Positions 61,290-64,000 of a stretch of 64,000 nucleotides of DNA are shown one piece after another. The translations under genes and the position numbers were made by a program. The first letter of the stretch is position 1, and each line of letters opens with the position of its first letter. The notes beneath the pieces are model-generated. The model made no database searches. It had not been told where the DNA came from and was given only the letters and a program-made list of their open reading frames with translations. Source of the DNA: Congeria kusceri (lineage: Eukaryota > Mollusca > Bivalvia > Myida > Dreissenidae); the NCBI GenBank assembly GCA_027627225.1, contig CM051029.1, positions 9,089,715 to 9,153,714 on the forward strand, written 5' to 3'.

Positions 61290-61970
61290 CTCCAATGTAA
61301 ATACATTGGAGGATATCGCCGAGACCATCAGGGCATCATCCCGCAATAGCCACAACATCATACACCTGGTAAAGGATCCAGAACAAACATTCAAACTCTA
61401 AAATTGGACAAACTTTCTGAAACGCCTATTCAAGCCCGCACCAAATCTGCTCTCATACCACCACTTCAGGTTTGCATATATTGTTATTTTTGTCACATGC
61501 TTGTAAATACTTAACACAATGTATTATGAATTAAATGATATCAGAGGAAATATATAGACTTTAGTAAATCAAAGGCAAACATATCTAAATACAAATATGG
61601 TCATTTGAAATACCTGGTACATTATATCTAGACCATGAAGACATGTTTTACTTTCTTTTCAAATTAACTTATATTGATGAAGACATTATAGTTCTAGTTT
61701 TCATTATTGAAAAGTGTGTTACACAATGGATTATATGTAATGTTGAAACTCAGAATAGCATCAGACAAGCCAGAGATGGTCCTTATGCAAAAGTATACAT
61801 CTGATGTCGAGGAGGCTCTGACCATCTTGAAGAAGGACTTAATGCTTGACTGTTTGCCGGACCAATTGAAGTCACATGGCCTATTTGCTGAACGCCAGTG
61901 TTATCTACAACTCCATCTATGCCAGTATATGCCCACTACCGATGCATGCAAAATGTGAATAATAACCGCT
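61290..61970 (+). pseudogene. Broken two-part coding remnant, family not identified
   Basis: The first part (61290-61470) reads EDIAETIRASSRNSHNIIHL, VKDPEQTFKL, stop, then NWTNFLKRLFKPAPNLLSYHHF and ends at a possible donor CTTCAG|GTTTGC. The second part (61760-61960) reads SDKPEMVLMQKYTSDVEEAL, TILKKD ... LPDQLKSHGLFAERQCYL and then shifts frame (NSIYASICP). The two parts read like neighbouring exons of one protein, with one stop and one likely one-base deletion. I do not recognise the family. Confidence 0.4.
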
Positions 61971-64000
61971 ATTGTCATAACAGTGCAAAGTTGCAAGACC
62001 AGTATTACGGTGACCCATGTTATTACAATGATGGATCTACGATTTATCTGCCGCAGTAGCTCAGTAGATTAATGGATACAGTCAAGATGTAAAGGGCATT
62101 ATATGTATAATATATTTTTATATATACACAAATTGCCATTCTAAATTTGTTTCGTTCTACAAAGGAGAATGTCACACCGCAATATTTCGAATAAGAACTA
62201 CATCGCATAGATGCTTTGTTTCCATTTTGAAATGGGTCCCATGGTTATCACTATGTATATTATAAGTTATGTCACGTTATTGTTATTGCAATTTACCTAA
62301 ATACTAATGTATGAAATTTCAATTGATTATTATTACATTTGATGAAAATATTAACGTTGTAGGACGGCAATAAATATCAATGAATTGAAGATTTAAAGAA
62401 AGTCACTCAGTGGAAGAAAACTTGAGCAAAAAAGTACTTTCACGTCAATAGTTACTGTTAGGGTTACATTCTCGGTCTGAATTTTTGATTCAGTATGTAC
62501 TTAACTATATGAACTTGTTAATTGCAATTCATTATTATTAAGTGTAGTATTTGGCAAAGTTTAATGGAGAAAATCATTCAGTTCACATCTGTTCATGTTG
62601 TTTATGGTTGTCATGGCTACAGTTCAACTTAAATCTGTAGATACTTTATCAATTTCACTATCTCTGGCAAAATTAGATGCAAGTTTTGAATATTGTCGGT
62701 ACAGTTTAAAAAAATATTTTTTAATTTTGATAAATAGATTCAAAATTGAAAGAGTTAATAAACACACGAACTTAATAACAAATTTCCTTACATACCATTT
62801 TCTGTTTGGTATCAGCGGTTTTAATAAAATGCAAAAACACTTCCTGAGTATTACAGGAATTTCATTATTTTAAAAGTTGCAATATGTTGCCAAGGTAAAC
62901 AATAATTGTTGTAATTTTAAGATTGTTTTAAGATGGTATAGTAATATTAACTGTATTGTTGTAACAAAAGCTTATGTTGTGATTTATTTATACAATTGTA
63001 CATATAGTCGCAAATTCATTGGACTGACTGACATGAAAATAAATCTTGAAAATGTCATGATTTTTGTTTTGGAGGGTAATTCTAAGGTCTACGTTTTCAC
63101 CTTTAAAGGACAGGTATTGCCAAAATAATACTTTTTCTATGTTTGGCATATACTGAGGCTTCTGAAAATGTGAATAACAATTAAATGTGAAATGCAATTA
63201 AATTACCGTATGTCATCTACTTATTGTTCTTCTATTTTATGTTTAATAATTTATAAATAAAAATAATACAAATAACTTGAGATCTTTTGTAACATTTCGC
63301 AAGTTTGTATAAGTATTTACGAAATACATGTATGTGAATACATAAACTAGAGTTGGATTGTTCGGAATCGATTGCTGCTAAAATAGAATTATAAAGGACA
63401 TTTTAAACTTTAAACAGTGTACATAAAATCAATTTCTTGATCATAAGCATATTTCAAATAACTATAATTTGATTAGTCGAACATACGCAATAAAGGTGAC
63501 CCGTTTTTAAACTATATATGTCTACAATTTCCTTCTAATCGCCATGTATTTAAATACTACATGTTTAATTTCACGCGTATATCAGAGACCATCAGCACTT
63601 TTAAATTCAATGGCTGTGATACCGCATTTTAGCTCAATACGTAAAACCATACATAGCGCAATATATTACTGGAACTGCGTGGACCTCTGGTACATTGAAA
63701 ACGTCTCTTGCTGCACAATGTGTTTACTGCTAACGGTTCGAGCCTCGATTTCCGGACCTGAGCTGACAGCCGCGGGAATCTTAAACGCTTAAACTGGATG
63801 TAGCCCGACAATTATAATTCCGAGAAAGACGCGAAGCTAGCAATCGCGCAACGCTACAATACTAACCTTACTTACTTACTTACTTACTCTGTATATTAGT
63901 GTTGATATATAGGCAAATTTTATCCTGGAGCACGATTTCTCTACGCCATACGGTTAGAGCATCGATGCTTTCACCTAAACAGGCAACCACGGGAACCTAA
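61971..64000. other. AT-rich non-coding end of the window
   Basis: No supported gene. There is a tRNA-like box A (TAGCTCAGTAGA) at about 62056 without a box B. Two related ~50-bp passages near 63734 and 63950 share 'acggtt(c/a)gagc(c/a)tcgat' and 'caaccacgggaa(c/t)c', and the first contains a box B-like GGTTCGAGCC; they may be SINE remnants. A (CTTA)n run lies at 63866-63888. Confidence 0.4.

Noticed and set aside
62050..62100. tRNA gene considered from a TAGCTCAGTAGA box A
   Set aside because: No box B or matching acceptor stem in the following 80 bases; at most a SINE relic.
1..64000. CRISPR array, operons, ribosome binding sites, prophage
   Set aside because: No direct repeats with regular unique spacers; GT/AG introns and LINEs show a eukaryotic genome.

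Overview
The window looks like animal nuclear DNA from a mollusc, most likely a bivalve. It is AT-rich and intron-rich and holds several ~130-220 bp interspersed or tandem repeat families of a kind I associate with bivalve genomes. It also has LINE-type (non-LTR) retrotransposon remnants and many microsatellites. A dreissenid-like mussel is my guess, not a proof. Most of the window is non-coding.

The core content is a pair of paralogous cell-surface receptor genes on the minus strand. Gene 1 (5124-14287) can be spliced completely by eye. It has 14 exons, every junction uses GT/AG, the frame closes, and it predicts 1148 residues: signal peptide, nine Ig domains (one exon each, all phase 1-1), one fibronectin III domain, one membrane helix and a ~115-residue cytoplasmic tail. 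Gene 2 (40568-46718) has the same exon order, with eight Ig exons, FN3, transmembrane and three tail exons. I cannot find its signal-peptide/Ig1 exon. Both tails carry a match to the immunoreceptor tyrosine activation motif (YxxL-x7-YxxI/L) and end in a YVNM docking motif. Nine or eight Ig plus one FN3 plus a tyrosine-rich tail recalls nephrin-type receptors, but the ITAM would make these candidate immune-type activating receptors. Gene 1 also has a second transmembrane-type exon (6613-6755) that ends in a stop and would give a receptor without the signalling tail. Head-to-head with gene 1, on the plus strand at about 16055-17144, is a candidate single-Ig membrane gene with a very short tail.

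Layout: 1-600 tandem repeat; 601-5100 nothing recognised; 5124-14287 receptor gene 1, whose intron 1 holds a large (ACT)n tract and a dispersed repeat; 15579-15880 LINE RT fragment; 16055-17144 single-Ig gene; 18.7-23.0 kb bivalve-type repeats; 23.3-24.5 kb foldback element and dispersed repeat; 25-34 kb mostly non-coding, with a decayed LINE at 28.26-29.1 kb and two unexplained short reading frames; 34.2-35.0 kb tandem repeat; 35.64-39.70 kb a possible terminal-inverted-repeat element containing ~750 bp of TTTA/TTCA microsatellite; 40.1-46.7 kb receptor gene 2; 47.1-61.1 kb a duplicated block (S1 and S2) flanking an array of 2.4-kb tandem units, each with a tRNA-like SINE head; 61.3-62.0 kb a broken two-part coding remnant; then little to the end.

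The S1/S2 duplication preserves an empty site (S1) and a filled site (S2) for a LINE insertion. The same block sits just upstream of gene 2, where its missing first exon would be expected by analogy with gene 1.
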